A stretch of 15,116 bases of DNA. Origin: Polyrhizophydium stewartii (Eukaryota; Chytridiomycota; Chytridiomycetes; Rhizophydiales). A program made the translations under genes and the position numbers. Positions 1 to 14,088 of this stretch are shown piece by piece. The stretch is taken from the NCBI GenBank assembly GCA_027604665.1, contig JADGIZ010000358.1:1-15116 (forward strand), in the 5' to 3' direction. The notes under the pieces were generated by a model. That model saw only the letters and a program-made list of their open reading frames with translations. It searched no databases and had not been told where the DNA came from. How positions within the stretch are numbered: position 1 is the stretch's first letter; each line of letters starts with the position of its first letter.

Positions 1-608
1 GGGCGGAGAGAGGCGGGGCGGGGGGGGGGCGGACAAACGAGAGAGAGAGCGGGAGCGGCCAGAGGACCCGCGGCGCAGCGGAGTTGGCGGAAGCAGCGGC
101 AGATCGCCCGTTCGCCAGCAGGGCAGGCGACGAGACGGAGGAGGCGGCCACGATGCGAGGTTGCCCGCACACTAAGCCAGATGTAAGAGCGGTTGATGCA
201 GCATCTCATCCAGCGAACCTTTTCGGGAGTGCCCTCAACTGCAGCGGCGTGCAGCGTCACTTCGACCTCGTCAGGCGCAACCTCGGCTTGCGCACCAGCG
301 GCCTCGCACGAGACAACCGAAGACAGCGACCGCGGCTGGCCGGAACAAGGTGAATCTTGAGACGACAGCGGCTGCTGCAGCCGCTGTTCGGGCGTCTGCG
401 TCGAACGCAAGTAGTGCTGCAGCAGCGGGTGCGCGAGAAGCATGTCTTGAGGTTGAGGCGCTTGCTGCCCAAGCAGCGGCTGCTGTTGGTGGCGAATTGG
501 TGGCGGGGACTGCGTTTGTGGACGCTGGTGGTTTGAAAGCAAGTGGGGCTTGTGAAAGTTGTTGCCGATCATGATGGGCGATAGATCAGCCGGCTTGATC
601 AAAGGATG
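1..608 (-). CDS. Partial Gln/Pro-rich protein exon (unrecognised), runs toward left edge
   Basis: On the minus strand a frame is open from about position 713 to the left end of the window without a stop. A plausible exon is 608 down to 296. It would start after an ACGCAG acceptor and end at a GTGCGC donor, the donor type most used by neighbouring genes. It encodes a segment beginning HPLIKPADLSPIMIGNNF and continuing into a low-complexity stretch rich in Gln, Pro, Leu and Ser (QQQPLLGQQAPQPQ and similar). Codon third positions are mostly G or C. From 295 to 1 the frame becomes Arg/Cys/Pro-rich and contains a C10 run in sense, like several introns in this window, so I read it as intron. An in-frame ATG at 572 could be a start if there is no upstream exon. 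I do not recognise the family; such Gln/Pro tracts occur in transcription and mRNA-decay factors, but that is only a suggestion. Confidence 0.4.
20..29 (-). repeat. C10 run (sense for the left partial gene)
   Basis: Ten G on the plus strand within a G-rich left edge. If the leftward gene is real, this is a C10 run in its proposed intron, like those in RUVBL2, CLEC16A and Alba. Confidence 0.8.
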
Positions 609-1411
609 CTGCGTATGTGTCTGTGCGTGTGCGCGCGCGTGTGTGTGTGCCTCCGCGCCGAGCACTGCGTGGATATTGGGGCCAAGGGAGGCTGCATGAG
701 CGGCGACAGGTGGTCAGGAAGGCGTGTCGGCGCATGCCTAACCGACAAGCGGAAGGGCTGGACAACGCCGCGAACATGCGGGCGTGACGGCGGGGGATGC
801 GCCTTGCGAGGAGCACCTTCTCTGCTGGCGAGAGGGACCCTTGGCGTCGACGTGTGCGGGCCGACGACGCACCAAAGCCTTGCGTGCGGATCAGGCACGG
901 ATTTTGACTGCGTCGGAGCGGAGTATCGCCATCAAAGCGCTGACGAGAGCGGGCGGCCTGCGGGCGGCCTGCGGGGCCCGATGGCCCCAGCCGATGGACG
1001 GCGCGGGCTCCATGCAACCGCGAGCCGAGCGCGGCCTGCCCGCAGAGCAGTGCTCATTGCGTCCATGCTCCTGGCTATGCTAGCACATCGACGGCTATGC
1101 ACTTCATTCGTCGGACCACCTCGCAAACAGATGGAGGATAGCAGCACGCAGATCACACTCGCATCTCGCGGCTGCTTGTTCACACCTTGGGTCGCATGCC
1201 TGCTGCTGGTAAAGCTGGGAGCGCCGTGGTGTTAGGTCTCGCAGCAGTGCTCGGCGCGGCGGGTTCTGCTGGGCAAGAGCCGCATCGGCGGAAGAGATGG
1301 CAGCGGCGCCCGCCAAACATCAGCGCGCTCCGCACTCTCCGCCAGCACAGCTCTCGTGTGCGCCGCGCCGCGCCGCGCCGCCAAGGATGCGCCGCACCGC
1401 GCTGACGTAAC
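609..1411. other. Spacer between divergent genes, no confident gene
   Basis: This stretch lies between the minus-strand partial gene and the plus-strand RRF gene. Open frames exist on both strands, but they read as Arg/Ala/Cys-rich compositional noise. The best candidate for an upstream exon of the leftward gene ends near 813 on the minus strand (frame reading GSLSPAEK, followed by AAG/GTGCTC, a usable donor); I cannot confirm it. The stretch probably holds 5' exons or UTRs and a shared divergent promoter. It also contains an 11-bp perfect tandem duplication at 951-972 and a GCGCC-type repeat near 1361-1382. Confidence 0.5.
617..651. repeat. Alternating GT/GC (purine-pyrimidine) tract
   Basis: About 35 bp of nearly perfect alternating purine-pyrimidine sequence (GT and GC dinucleotides). 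It lies immediately 5' (on the minus strand) of the proposed acceptor of the left partial gene. Such tracts are prone to Z-DNA formation and length polymorphism. If the partial gene is real, the tract sits at the 3' end of its intron. Confidence 0.7.
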
Positions 1412-1570
1412 ATGGCCGACACCGCGATCAGCCGCGAGCGCTCGTCATCCCCCAAGCCGCTCCCTCCGCACACGACCGAAACGCAACCGCGCTGGGCGAG
1501 CGACGGCTGCGGCGGTTTCCGGTCATCGAGCCGGACATGCGCGCGAAGTTTGCACACGAGGCAGCAATGA
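1412..1570 (+). other. Possible upstream ORF (52 codons) of RRF, ending in an ATGA overlap
   Basis: An ATG at 1412 opens a 52-codon frame (MADTAISRERSSSPK...) that closes at a TGA at 1568-1570. That stop overlaps an ATG (1567-1569) in frame with the RRF protein. The product resembles no family I know. If the transcript starts upstream of 1412, this frame would control access to the RRF start; if it starts later, the frame is irrelevant. Confidence 0.3.
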
Positions 1571-2558
1571 TCTTGTCGACAGTCGCGCGGACCGCGCTCT
1601 TTGTTGGCCACAGGCGTGCGCACCTTGGCGCGGGTGCTCTCGCAGGCCCGCTAGCGTATGCGCTGGGAGAAGGCCCGAGGCAGGCTCTGCCCGTCCTGCC
1701 TCTCGCGGCAGCGGCGCCTCCCGTTGGAGTGCCTTTGCTGTGTCGCTGCTTCGCAGCAAAGAAGAACCCCAAAGGAGGGCCGCGAGGCGACAGAAACGGC
1801 GCCTCCGCAGCGGATGCGCTTGACGACGAGGACAGCGCCTCCAAGCCGGCGTTCGATATCGCGCCCTTTGACGCCAAGATGCGCCAGGCCGTCGAGCACA
1901 CCAAGAAGGAACTGAGCGCCATCCGCCTTGGACGCGCAAGCCCTGCGTTGCTTGACGCAGTCAAGTTCACACACCAAGGAACCACCACGCAGCTCTCAAA
2001 TATTGCTCAGATCAACGTCAAGGATGCCCAGACGCTTATGGTCGTCGTGTCTGACGAGCAGGTGCGTTCGGCCGAAATACGAGCGCTTCACCATCTCTCA
2101 TCGAGCAGCATGGCGGCTCACGCTTCCCTCAATGTCCATCAGCTTCTTCGGCCTGCCGAGAAGGCAATTCGCGATTCCAGCCTTGGCTTCAACCCGCAGG
2201 TCGTTCCGCCTCTGGGAATCAAGGTTGCTGTGCCAAAGTTAGTGCTGCACCATGGCCACACGAGTGTTTCCCTCGCGGTCGCCCCCTGCGCGGCAAAACA
2301 AGGTACTGACGTCCTCAACGCAGGCTCACGCAGGAGATCAAAGGCACCATGACCAAGAACATCCGCCAGATCGGCGAGAATCACCGGATGCGCGTGCGCT
2401 CGGCCCGAGCAGATGCTCGGACGGCACTCAAGCGCGTTCCGAAATCCGTGTCAAGCGATAAGGTCCAAGCCTTGGAGAAGTCAATTCAGGCACTCACCGA
2501 CCAGTACAGCAAGGAGATTGATGCGCTCGTGGCCGCGAAGGAGGAGGAGCTCAACTGA
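1537..2558 (+). CDS. MRRF: Ribosome recycling factor, organellar (probably mitochondrial)
   Basis: RRF works with elongation factor G to split post-termination ribosomes in bacteria and organelles. Proposed exons are 1537-2061, 2143-2237 and 2324-2558 (introns 81 and 86 nt, GT-AG), giving 284 residues. The first 100 or so residues are Ala/Arg/Leu-rich and lack acids until about residue 90, with RCFAAKK near residue 71, typical of a cleaved mitochondrial presequence; a plastid target is not excluded. The RRF domain follows: AIRLGRASPALLDAV, a beta-rich part ending VVVSDEQ, then across intron 1 LLRPAEKAIRDSSLGFNPQ, and after intron 2 the helical LTQEIKGTMTKNIRQ with a C-terminal coiled-coil helix. 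These match the bacterial order (GRASPSLLDG, AIMASDLGLNP). The start could instead be ATG 1567, which gives a more standard presequence. The gene converges on RUVBL2, with 170 nt between stops. Confidence 0.93.
2062..2142 (+). other. RRF intron 1 (81 nt, multiple of three, no stop)
   Basis: It has a GTGCGT donor and a CATCAG acceptor. Removing it joins VVVSDEQ to LLRPAEKAI, restoring the spacing found in other RRFs. Retaining it would insert 27 residues without breaking the frame. Confidence 0.85.
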
Positions 2559-2728
2559 TGCAGCGTATCGCGCAAGAAAGCCAGAAATGAACAACACCGA
2601 ACCAGAAGCTGACCCCTTGGTTCATTCCGGGTTTGCTCTGAAGAGCCCAACATCGCAAGCCAGCAAGGGGTTGCTTCGGCCCCAAGTACTCCATCTCGCC
2701 AAATCTCAGAGAGATAAGGTCTGCGGGA
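2559..2728. other. Convergent 3' intergenic region RRF / RUVBL2
   Basis: The 170 nt between the two stop codons must hold both 3' UTRs and both polyadenylation sites. I see no AATAAA on either strand. Overlapping 3' UTRs are likely given the small gap. Confidence 0.6.
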
Positions 2729-8522
<5,794 letters not shown>

Positions 8523-8896
8523 GCCCGCAATAAAAGCCCGACACGCCTAAGTTGCTCTGCACAGATGCGGTTTGGTCATGGCCTTATTTATTGGGGTTCT
8601 GAGTGCCTTGCAATACAGATGGCGAAGCAATATAATTTCAAGAAATCTGCCTCCTCCAGATGCATCTGTCTGCTTCTCTTGAGACTTGCGTCTTGTTTGC
8701 CGCACGTCTTAGCAAGCCGAAGGCTTGCACCTCGAGTGGCGGCTGATTGATCAATCGAGGGCTCGTCCAAACAGGTCCAGCATACACGCAGCTTGCTTAA
8801 TCCCACAATGCCGTCAAAGCATGGCGCGACGCAGCGACAATATTGTCTGAAAGCCGTTCCTCCCGAAACTCTGCGACGGTCGGGCCTCCGGCGGCG
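8523..8896. terminator. Convergent 3' region CLEC16A / Alba with AATAAA on both strands
   Basis: 374 nt between the stop codons of the convergent genes; it holds no convincing gene and is more AT-rich than the coding regions. AATAAA occurs on the plus strand at 8529-8534, only 7 nt after the CLEC16A stop, and on the minus strand at 8592-8587, about 305 nt after the Alba stop. They could be polyadenylation signals, but signal usage in this lineage is unknown. Confidence 0.4.
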
Positions 8897-9516
8897 TCAC
8901 GCCGAGAGCAGCTCGATGCGGATGCACGGGAGATGCCTTGTGACGTGCAGACTTGGCACCATGGTCAGCAAGCCAGACTGGGCCGTGCGGTGAACGTGGC
9001 GCAACTCGAGTCACCCACATGTCCAGCTCCTCGTTTACAGGCTCCCAAACGTCCGTCTCCTCCTCGCTAAACAGCTGGTTGGTCTGCACGACCTGCATGT
9101 CGGCTCTCCGCTTCACGATCTCGGCGACGGTCACGGCTTTGTTGATGGCCTTGCTCTTGCCGTGAACGACGACACGCCGGTGCCCGCTCTTTCGGGTGTG
9201 CCAGGCGTGTGCCAGCGCGCGAGGGGGGGGGTTTGCGCAGCGAGCGCACCATGCGCATATGCAGGCACGCACCCGGGACGGCGCGGCCGTCCCCGACACA
9301 CGGCAAGGAGCGCGGCGTCAGAGACAGCACGGCAGCTCGCCCGGTCGTGGGCCGGGCCGGCGCAGCGAGACGCACCTGCAGCAGGCCCAGAGCAACCTCG
9401 ACATACGTCTTGATTCTTCCGCCTGTGTGCACGACGACCTCGCAGCCCGCGGCCTCGCCAGCGTCCGCGCCCTCGGTCGACTGCACGAGCGTCTCGCGTT
9501 TCCTGTACCGGTCCAT
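8897..9516 (-). CDS. ALBA: Alba-domain RNA/DNA-binding protein (RPP25/Mdp2-like)
   Basis: Alba-superfamily proteins of this type bind RNA or DNA; relatives are the RNase P/MRP subunits Rpp25/Rpp20, ciliate Mdp2 and plant Alba proteins. Exons 9516-9376, 9188-9019 and 8951-8897 (introns 187 and 67 nt) give 121 residues. The protein starts MDRYRKRE, which matches the MDRY start of plant/ciliate members. It continues with CEVVVHTGGRIKTYVEVALGLLQ (first strand and helix), then the diagnostic SKAINKAVTVAEIVKRR, an ETDVWEPVNEELDI block and VTRHLPCIRIELLSA before the stop. The last intron's AT/GTGGGT donor is fixed by the need to reach the VTRH frame. ATG 9558 is in frame and would add 14 residues (MKWLASRLARLCPV). 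The start lies 60 nt after the BOP1 stop on the same strand. A precise role (RNase P subunit versus mRNA binding) cannot be decided from sequence. Confidence 0.9.
9223..9231 (-). repeat. C9 run (sense) in Alba intron 1
   Basis: Nine G on the plus strand, C9 in the transcript, about 34 nt upstream of the 3' splice site at 9189. Confidence 0.9.
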
Positions 9517-9554
9517 CACAGGGCAGAGTCGGGCCAGCCTCGAAGCGAGCCACT

Positions 9555-9572
9555 TCATTGGGTGCAAGCCAT
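9555..9572 (-). other. 5-codon mini-ORF between BOP1 stop and Alba start
   Basis: ATG 9572, four nt after the BOP1 stop, encodes MACTQ and ends in a TGA that overlaps ATG 9558 (sequence ATGA), which is in frame with Alba. The geometry repeats that upstream of RRF. Function is speculative. Confidence 0.25.
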
Positions 9573-9576
9573 CGGC

Positions 9577-12500
9577 TCAGCAGAACAGCTTGACCTGGCC
9601 ATCGGCGCCGCAGCTGAAAAGCCAGGGCTGCGTCGGATGGAACTGGCACGAGAGCGCGCCAAGCTGAGCAACAGGCTCGTGGGCCTTGAGCGTCTTGACG
9701 GGCACAATGAGAGGGTTCTGCATCAAATCGTTGTAGACCATTCCGTGGAAGACAAGCAGCGAGCCGTCGTCGCTGCTCGAGGCGAAGAGTGGGTAGCGCC
9801 TGTGGAACGAGACTTCGCGCACGGCCTCGGTGTGGAACCGGAGTGTCTTGTAAGGCTTGGATGACAGGTCCATGTCGAACCAATGAACCCGCTTGTCGTA
9901 CGTGCCGACAATCACGTTGTCGCCTTCGAGTCGACCGCAAGCGGCCGCTTATCGTCAGTCACCAGCTTCCGCACATGTGCCGACGCCGTGCGCGCTCCAC
10001 ATACCTCCAGGATGGATGTCAATGCTTGAGATCCACTGCGTTCCAGGGACCAGCTTCCGGATGAGCTCCTGCTTGGCAAGGTTGTAAACGCGCACGTAAC
10101 GCTGGGTCTGCAGCCATGGGCGATTCGCTGCAGCGTCAGCAGGCAAATCACAACCGCGTCTTGCTCGAGCAACCTTGGCTCGAGGCGATGCAGAACTAAC
10201 CGCAACAAAAATAATGGGCTTCGCTGGATGGAACAGCACGCGCTGAACAAGGCCTTTGTTCTTGCGGAATGGCGACTGCGACTTGCCCGTCGAAAGCTGG
10301 TGGATCTGCACCGAGTTTGAGGCCGCTGGCGCAGGACGTTAGCGCGAGGCTTTTGCCACCAGTGCGTGAAGCATAAGCCCATGCTCGGCAGCACACCATC
10401 TGGCGACACGCTCGCAAAGTAATCTCCCTTGCGGTGCCATGTGAGACTAGTCACTCCCTGCAGGTTATCAAGAAGAGGCGAGATTGTCAGAGCAAGGCAA
10501 GCTTTAGACTGATTCATACGACGAGCGCACCTTGGAGACCTTCAGACGCACACAATGACCTTGCTTCTGCTCGTCGTCTGTTGGCTTGACCCACTCGCAC
10601 GAGGAGGAGCTTTCTGAAGGCCAAAAACAAACCCGGAGTGACGGGTTAGGCTTGGCCCGAATGCGATCAAAAGCTGCACGGCTGGTCACGAACCTTGGCT
10701 CCACACGCCAGAGAGAAGCTGGCGCGTTGGGGCCTGCAAGTGCGGGCTGATGCGTGTGGGAACAATCAAGACGACAGACGACCCGCTGAGTAGATGGTGC
10801 GTGGAAATGAACCGATTATACAATGGCGTGAGTGACGCTGTACCGCCGCAGCGCAGTGAAAAAGCCGTGCATGTGTGACCTACACGGCTGCTGCCAGGAG
10901 GCTCACGGACTTGGTCGGATTCCACGCCACGGACATGGCACTGCCATCCATGTCGAGCTTTTCGACGCAGCGTCCCGAAGACACTTCCCAAATGCGCACA
11001 GTCTTATCGTCCGAGCCAGTTGCAAGCCACTGGCCAGAGGGGTCGACGCTGAGAGACCGAACACGCCCCTCATGGCCTTTGTAGACAACAGACAGCTTTG
11101 TCGGAAATGGCTGGAGATCCTGCGGCTTGGGCAGCTTGGGCACTAGCGAGTCGGGATCAATGTCAAGCTGTTTTTTCAGAGTTGTCGAAAAAGAGACGTC
11201 AGCTAGTCATGCAAGCAAACGCCGGCTGAGAGAGAGACATACCTTTTTCTTGACAGTTCGCGGGCACAGGTAAAGATCCAAGCAGCGCTCAAAACGCTCC
11301 TGCAGAAACCTGTCGTAAGTCGGAACCAAGCGCAGGCTGCTGTGTTTCCTTGGTAGAAAGTTTGGACGCCGTTCTTCAGGATCCTTTTCGCGCCACTCGG
11401 CCTCCTCTTCGGGGGAGAGAAGATATTCTGCAGGCGGGTTGTACGATTCAGAATGGCCTGCGAGCCCATCCAAATACAGTTAGGACGAAATCAAAAAGAT
11501 AGAGGATAGCTGTAGCAAAGTCAGACTTTGCACTCACTCGGCAGAGCCATCCTTGGTGCAGGGATGTGGTTCGGCCTGAGAGCCTCCTCTGGGCTTGACT
11601 CCCAAATATCGTAGAACTTGGGCTTGTCTGCAGACTTGGATGGCTTGCGACCGGGGACAATCAGTCCAGCACGGATGGCGCGGGCAATTCTCATGATCTG
11701 CATCGGCTCTGGCATCAGCGGCTACATGTTGGGCCTTGCTGCCAATCGGCAGCGATCGACAAAGAGCCGACCTTTGCAGCCTCGAGCTTTGACGGAATGA
11801 AGCGGCGCTTGGGCTCAGGGGCCGCACTGAGCGGCATGATCTCTGTCTTGCTAGTGAACCATTCGACTGTGGGCTGCGATGCCAACAGCGGCCGCGGCGA
11901 ATTAGGTTGGCCAGTCAGCCGCGCGTTTTCAAGGCAAAACTACTGGAGCGACTTTCAGCAGACCTGGTAGGGATCGAAATCCGAGTCGGGAAACTCGTGG
12001 CTGTGGATGCGCTTGAGCATCTCCAACTGCTCGTGGGTGAGCTTGATGTCCTTGCCTTCGAGACTGTCGTGAACAGAACGCCTGGGACGAGTGCGTGGCG
12101 CATCAGCGACGGCATGCAAGCGCAAGCCCCGCACATGCAAAAGAAATACAGTGCACGTACCACGAGTCTTTGTCGTCCATGGCAGAAAGGAATGCATCGA
12201 GCTCGTCGCCCTTTGCAGGCTTGAGGATTTTCTGACCATTGACGTCGTAGCCAATGTGCGGGAAGTCGTCGTACCACTCCATGGGGATATTTCCGACGGT
12301 GTTGGTGGTTTCTTCGTCGGACGTGTCGCTCTCGTACTCGGGCTCGATCTCTGGCTGGTCCGCGCGGCGCACGGTGCGGAACATGCGCTTGGCGTGAGCC
12401 TGCTCAAGTCGGCGCAGGCTGCTGCCGCCGGAGCTGCTGCCGCTGACTCCCGACGCGCTCCCGTCATCGTCATCGTCGTCGTCGTTGTCGTCGTCGTCGT

Positions 12501-12795
12501 CGTCGTTTTCGTCGTCGTCGCCTTCGCCTTCATCACCGTCGTCGTCGTCTCCTTCGCCGACATCGCTGTCATCGCCAGGCTCCTCGCCTCCGCCGTCGGA
12601 GGCCGACGTGGCAACGTCGGTGTCGCTGGCGTCGGCGTCGTCCGAGTCGTCGTTGATTTCGCCAAAATTGTACTCGTCGCCTGACCCGTCGGCACTGCGG
12701 CTGTCCAGCACATCCGGCTGGTTCGGCGCCGCGGCGGCCGCGAGTCTGTCCGCGTCGTCGCGGACCCTCTTGCGGACGAGCTTCCCGCCGCCCAT
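9577..12795 (-). CDS. BOP1: Ribosome biogenesis protein BOP1 / Erb1
   Basis: BOP1/Erb1 is a nucleolar WD40 protein of the PeBoW complex (with Pes1/Nop7 and WDR12/Ytm1) needed for ITS2 processing and 60S assembly. Twelve exons in order: 12795-12161, 12081-11964, 11873-11772, 11697-11538, 11457-11243, 11167-10884, 10785-10694, 10613-10531, 10457-10397, 10325-10201, 10107-10005 and 9923-9577. All phases agree, giving 774 residues (human 746). After a basic start and a long Asp/Glu/Ser tract (about residues 45-125) comes the BOP1NT domain: [78 protein letters not shown]. The beta-propeller starts near 428 ([31 protein letters not shown]) and runs to the end ([41 protein letters not shown]). Introns are 71-98 nt. 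The start is 44 nt after the SmD2 stop. Confidence 0.98.
12464..12560 (-). repeat. GAC/GAY trinucleotide repeat encoding Asp tract of BOP1
   Basis: Imperfect CGT/CGTCAT repeats on the plus strand read as GAC/GAT (Asp) with a few Glu, Gly and Asn codons in BOP1 exon 1, giving a run of up to 14 acidic/Asn residues. Long acidic N-terminal regions are normal for Erb1/BOP1. The triplet purity suggests slippage and likely length variation between strains. Confidence 0.85.
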
Positions 12796-12839
12796 CTGCT
12801 TCCAAGAACGCGGAACAAAAAAGAAGAAAAAAAAAATCT
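12796..12839 (-). promoter_or_regulatory. 44-nt SmD2-BOP1 gap: U-rich tract plus CAG abutting BOP1 ATG
   Basis: Right after the SmD2 stop the transcript would read T10, then CTTCTTTTTTG, then about 18 nt ending AAGCAG directly followed by the BOP1 ATG. This looks like a 3' splice site (polypyrimidine tract plus CAG) placed between two genes. It could accept a trans-spliced leader or be the end of a 5'-UTR intron whose first exon lies inside SmD2. The T tract could also serve SmD2 3'-end formation. Confidence 0.5.
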
Positions 12840-13911
12840 TCATTCTGAAGGGATGCTGCGAAGCACCAGAATGACTGGCGGATGTGAGCACACGGGCGTG
12901 GACGCGGGGAGACAGGAGCGACACAGATGAGCAGATCGTTGGGCATTGCAGCAAATGATCAGCCACGATTCGACAAGAGGACATGCGGCCTGCCGGCTTG
13001 CGACAAGTGTTCCAACGCACCCGAGTCGCCCCGCAAAAACATCTTGTTGATGAATCGTTCCTTGTTGGCGGGCTTGGCCTTCTTAACGCCCTTTCCGGTC
13101 TTGGGAGTTTCTGCAACAGGAAAACAAGCGCCAGACGAGTCCGCGTCAGATCACGAAATACGTGCCGAGCTTGCGCTGGCGGCTCAGAGACGCGCTTCGC
13201 CGCACCCGACCACATCTGAGCAAGGTCATCGGTGTGTTGAGCAGTGCAAGAGCCAGAGAGATAGGGCGGTCAGATTAATAATTCGGAGCAGATGCGGACG
13301 GCCCGATGTGCCAAGTACCTCTCTGACGTTCTCCATGACCATGTTGCAATGGCGGTCGCTTTCAACGGGCAACCAAGTCAGGAGGCGACGGCCAGTGTGA
13401 GCATAGACACCGGGGCAGCGAAGACGGGCAGATACACGAGCAGGGCGGGGACATACAAAGCCTTGACGCGCCCAAACAGCTTGTGGTTGTTTCTGGAGCA
13501 GCGGACGGCATGGTGAGCTTCGCTTCGAGAAGCGCGCGGCAACGGCGTGCCTGCAGCGCACCTGCACATGACAAGGACCTGCGAGCTGTTCTTGACCGCC
13601 TGCGGTCAAGGCGCAGCCGCAAAGGCGCAGGGTGAGGCGAAGCGTGCGGGCGCGAGTCCAGGGCCCGGAAGGCGAGGGTGTCAGCAGGCAAGGCAAGGAG
13701 CGCAGGCGCCAGCGGGATCGCAGCGTCACGCCGCCGCGGGGTCGCCCTCGGCCGTGCAAGCACGCCCGGCACGCCTCCCGACAGGCCGGGCGCAGGAGGA
13801 TTCAGGCACCTGCGTCAGAATGGAGAGCGGGCCGGTCTGGAACTCGGCCTCCTCGAGCGCCCGCAGCTCGGCCTCGGACATGTCAGCCTTGCTCTTGCTG
13901 GTGGTGGCCAT
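12840..13911 (-). CDS. SNRPD2: Small nuclear ribonucleoprotein Sm D2
   Basis: SmD2 is one of the seven Sm proteins forming the ring on U1, U2, U4 and U5 snRNAs. Seven exons: 13911-13810, 13599-13562, 13492-13457, 13358-13319, 13215-13206, 13110-13021 and 12874-12840, giving 116 residues (human 118). Order of blocks: an acidic N-terminal helix region ([20 protein letters not shown]), Sm1 motif [36 protein letters not shown] split by three introns, the linker [12 protein letters not shown], and Sm2 motif [16 protein letters not shown], then stop. All phases join only if a 10-nt microexon is included. ATG 13911 is chosen because its N-terminus matches the family length; upstream in-frame codons look non-coding. 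The gene lies 177 nt after NAA10 and 44 nt before BOP1, all co-oriented. Six introns in about 350 coding nt is dense. Confidence 0.98.
13206..13215 (-). other. 10-nt microexon of SmD2
   Basis: The exon ATGTGGTCGG is flanked by TTGCTCAG upstream and GTGCGG downstream. It supplies Met-Trp-Ser and the first base of a Glu codon. Skipping it shifts the frame of the downstream Sm2 motif. The encoded MW(S/T)E is conserved in SmD2 (human EMWTEVPK). Confidence 0.92.
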
Positions 13912-14088
13912 TTTGGACTTTTGGCAAAAGTCGCAGCGGTGCGCGAACCTCGAAAAGGCTGCCGCCCCTCCCAAACTCAACGACAACCAACCGCATGGCG
14001 GGCACAAGAACGGTGTGCTGACCATACGCAGCTTCATTTACTATCCACACCTGACGCCGCTCGCCTCGGCGGCGAGAGGGTTTCGCCG
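13912..14088. other. NAA10-SmD2 intergenic gap (177 nt)
   Basis: Holds the NAA10 3' UTR and SmD2 5' UTR. The minus strand has a frame open through the SmD2 start (MKLRMVSTPFLCPP...), probably fortuitous. No AATAAA is visible; no gene. Confidence 0.6.

Noticed and set aside
350..574. Plus-strand Ala-rich ORF (MNLETTAAAAAAV...)
   Set aside because: It is the antisense shadow of CAG/CTG-rich codons of the Gln-rich minus-strand frame, with no family resemblance.
606..1235. 209-codon plus-strand ORF
   Set aside because: Composition is noise from a GT/GC repeat and GC-rich spacer; no conserved motif or GC3 pattern.
9131..9940. 269-codon minus-strand ORF across BOP1 end and Alba start
   Set aside because: It is in the wrong frame for both proteins; BOP1 exon 12 and Alba exons 1-2 explain the region.
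12091..12684. Plus-strand ORF with a Val/Ile-rich, membrane-like stretch
   Set aside because: It is the antisense of the Asp triplet repeat in BOP1 exon 1; the apparent transmembrane segment is an artefact.
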